Assembly (NCBI GenBank): GCA_030622395.1
Contig: JAUXGF010000145.1
Coordinates: forward strand, 1-7,006
DNA length: 7,006 nt
From: Calditrichaceae bacterium
GTDB lineage: Bacteria > Calditrichota > Calditrichia > Calditrichales > Calditrichaceae
Direction of reading: 5' to 3'
Shown here: positions 5,657 through 7,006 of the stretch, in pieces
How positions within the stretch are numbered: position 1 is the first letter of the stretch
Layout: every line of letters begins with the position of its first letter
The notes under the pieces: model-generated
Databases searched by the model: none
What the model saw: the letters and a program-made list of their open reading frames with translations, nothing else
Told to the model about the DNA's origin: nothing
Position numbers and translations under genes: made by a program

Positions 5657-6691
5657 ATGGATAAAAAAATAAAAGTCTTATTAGTTGAAGATGAGAATGT
5701 TACGCATCATGCAATATGTAAATTTTTACTAATGAATGAATATGAGTGTATAGGAGCAAAAACCTTATCCGATGCTACAAGCGCAGTTAAAAATGAAGCT
5801 TTCGATATTATTATTTGCGACGTAATGCTGCCTGATGGATCCGGGTTACAGCTTCTTGATTCTGTGCGTAAATTTTTATTCAACATCCCATTTGTTGTTA
5901 TAACCGCCTCTGAAAAAAAGAGGTTAATACAAGAAGCGCTGGCTCGCGGAGCGAGTGATTTTTTAACCAAGCCCTTCCATTTAAAGAACCTGCCGACTAT
6001 AATTGAACGTAATATTGAACGTAAAAAATTAGAAAATTTCAAAAACAACCATAAAAAAGCTTCGGTGCTTCTTAAGGCGATCAAATCTTTAATAACGGCT
6101 CTGGAGGCTAAAGATAGTTATACGTCGGGACATTCTGTTAAGGTTGCCCGTCATGCCCGCTTGATGGGAGAGGTGCTGTGTCTGTCGAAAAACGATAAAT
6201 TTACTTTGGAACTTTCGGCTATCTTACATGATATTGGAAAAATCGGCATACCGGACAATATTTTACACAAAACTTCATCCTTGTTAGAAATGGAATACAA
6301 AACAGCCAAAGAGCATACGGTTATCGGCAGTAAAATAGTAGGGAAAATTGACGAATTGCAGGATGTGGCGGCTATTATTCGTCATCACCATGAGCGTTAT
6401 GACGGGAAAGGATATCCCGACGGTTTACGCGGCGACGCCATTCCCCTTTCGGCGAGAATTCTGGCAATTGTAGACGCTTATGAATCGATTGTTTCGGACC
6501 GTGTTTATCGTAAACATAAATCTTCAGAAGAAGCCCTTCAGGAAATTATTAATAATGCCGGAACTCAATTTGACCCGGCGCTGGTTATGATTTTTGCCGA
6601 TGTAATTCATTCTGATTTTCATGAGAGTAAGCACAAATTGCGAATTGAGGATGAAAGTAAAGATAATATACCCGCCAATAATAACATTTAA
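5657..6691 (+). CDS. Response regulator with HD-GYP c-di-GMP phosphodiesterase domain
   Basis: A 344-residue cytoplasmic two-component regulator. Residues 4-120 are a receiver domain with acidic pocket E11/D12, phospho-acceptor D55 (CDVMLPDGSG), T83 and K105 (TKPF). A charged helical linker (108-145) leads to an HD-GYP domain: H159 in TSGHSVKVARH, HDIGKIGIPD (191-200, H191/D192), H220 in KEHTVIGS, HHERYDGKGYP (244-254) and D273 in AIVDAYES. These cover the metal ligands and the GYP signature, so hydrolysis of cyclic di-GMP (or a related cyclic dinucleotide) is expected, probably gated by D55 phosphorylation. The common DAYD is DAYE here (E276). A polar tail follows residue 315. The start is 5 bp after the dehydrogenase stop and has no good Shine-Dalgarno sequence, implying translational coupling. 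No partner histidine kinase is in the window. Confidence 0.93.
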   Translation: MDKKIKVLLVEDENVTHHAICKFLLMNEYECIGAKTLSDATSAVKNEAFDIIICDVMLPDGSGLQLLDSVRKFLFNIPFVVITASEKKRLIQEALARGASDFLTKPFHLKNLPTIIERNIERKKLENFKNNHKKASVLLKAIKSLITALEAKDSYTSGHSVKVARHARLMGEVLCLSKNDKFTLELSAILHDIGKIGIPDNILHKTSSLLEMEYKTAKEHTVIGSKIVGKIDELQDVAAIIRHHHERYDGKGYPDGLRGDAIPLSARILAIVDAYESIVSDRVYRKHKSSEEALQEIINNAGTQFDPALVMIFADVIHSDFHESKHKLRIEDESKDNIPANNNI

Positions 6692-6747
6692 TTTCGGCAA
6701 CTCTGATATTAAAAATAGATTCGGAAAAACAGAAAAACATATTGGCT

Positions 6748-6827
6748 CTATGTCGATTTGTATGGATAAATATAATAATAAAAAATTGTTTTAGATAATT
6801 AGAAATTACCCACACTATTCGACATAG
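6748..6827. repeat. Perfect 9-bp inverted repeat, widely spaced
   Basis: CTATGTCGA (6748-6756) is the exact reverse complement of TCGACATAG (6819-6827), with 62 AT-rich bases between. A second pair, ATTCGG (6719-6724) and CCGAAT (6830-6835), lies outside it, but its spacing is uneven (23 and 2 bases). It could be an RNA stem, a looping operator or element ends; nothing identifies which. Confidence 0.5.
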
Positions 6828-6860
6828 CACCGAATTTATGAAATTTTTGGTAAAACCTCA

Positions 6861-6930
6861 TACTTGTTACTGGATGCTGGATACTTGATACTGGATGTAA
6901 GATGGAAGATGCTGGTTGGAGCGGAGCGGA
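6861..6930. repeat. Heptamer tandem array, consensus TRCTGGA
   Basis: Eight consecutive heptamers from 6861 to 6916 all begin with T. The best are TACTGGA (6868-6874 and again 6889-6895), TGCTGGA (6875-6881) and TACTTGA (6882-6888), with TGTAAGA, TGGAAGA and TGCTGGT (6896-6916) as diverged copies. Two G-rich units (6917-6930) may be further decayed copies. This is the clearest 7-bp array in the window. The period excludes a simple codon repeat, and no ORF uses it. Confidence 0.75.
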
Positions 6931-6939
6931 AAACGGCTC

Positions 6940-6963
6940 AGTTGCAAATTTAGGGGGGCAACT
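6940..6963. repeat. Hairpin AGTTGC/GCAACT with G-run loop
   Basis: A 6-bp perfect stem (6940-6945 with 6958-6963) encloses a 12-base loop containing a run of G. The bases TTTAAT follow on the + strand, too short a T-run for confident termination. It may be the edge of an element continuing to the right of the window. Confidence 0.35.
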
Positions 6964-6990
6964 TTAATACCTCCTGAATTTATACCGCCC

Positions 6991-7005
6991 TGCAAATAGT
7001 TTGCA
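6991..7005. repeat. Hairpin TGCAAA-TAG-TTTGCA at the window edge
   Basis: A perfect 6-bp stem with a 3-base loop ends one base before the window does. TTGCAAA also appears at 6943-6948 (TTGCAAA in GTTGCAAATT), so the two edge hairpins share a word. The rest of the structure, if any, is outside the window. Confidence 0.4.
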
Positions 7006-7006
7006 A

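Larger units (their letters stand above)
6692..7006. other. Right spacer without a gene
   Basis: No coding region is supported. AT-rich sequence after the response regulator (6692-6745) contains no clear terminator. It is followed by a 9-bp inverted repeat (6748-6827), a heptamer array (6861-6916, decaying to 6930), and two hairpins (6940-6963 and 6991-7005) at the window edge. Confidence 0.7.

Noticed and set aside
5707..6084. 125-codon minus-strand open frame inside the response regulator
   Set aside because: It is antisense to an intact receiver domain with all key residues.
6585..6830. 81-codon minus-strand open frame at the regulator 3' end
   Set aside because: It overlaps the regulator gene and starts within the 6819-6827 inverted-repeat arm; hydrophobic AT-driven composition and no domain.

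Overview
This AT-rich window carries four complete protein genes, all on the + strand, in two tight pairs separated by unusually repeat-laden spacers. The proteins and spacer style suggest a Gram-negative, outer-membrane-bearing bacterium of the FCB superphylum (Calditrichota, Ignavibacteriota, KSB1 or Bacteroidota relatives). This rests on the kind of exported FecR/Ig protein, a barrel protein ending in an aromatic residue, and G/C-rich palindromic intergenic repeats of a type I recall from such genomes. No rRNA, tRNA, CRISPR array or transposase is visible, so the placement is an inference.

Layout. Positions 1-653 hold no intact gene: a 7-bp-periodic repeat tract, small hairpins, and short codon-like fragments that may be a decayed gene. 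Positions 654-3862 hold an exported FecR-domain protein with three Ig-like repeats, followed 14 bp later by a predicted outer-membrane beta-barrel protein. Positions 3863-4487 are a spacer with heptamer-periodic tracts in opposing orientations and a long G/C-rich palindromic repeat, ending in a possible promoter. Positions 4488-6691 hold a glutaryl-CoA dehydrogenase and, 5 bp later, a response regulator with an HD-GYP cyclic-di-GMP phosphodiesterase output domain. Positions 6692-7006 hold inverted repeats, the clearest heptamer array of the window, and hairpins at the right edge.

How the genes may work together. The first pair looks like an envelope module: a periplasmic or surface FecR/Ig protein made with a barrel partner. 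There is no sigma factor and no cytoplasmic anti-sigma region, so classical FecR signalling is unlikely. The second pair couples an acyl-CoA oxidation enzyme to a phosphorylation-controlled c-di-GMP hydrolase. Whether they share physiology or only a transcript cannot be decided from sequence.

The most unusual non-coding signal is that all three spacers contain tracts with the same 7-bp period but different heptamer sequences. No clearly novel multi-gene system is evident; the FecR/Ig plus barrel pair is the best candidate for an undescribed function.
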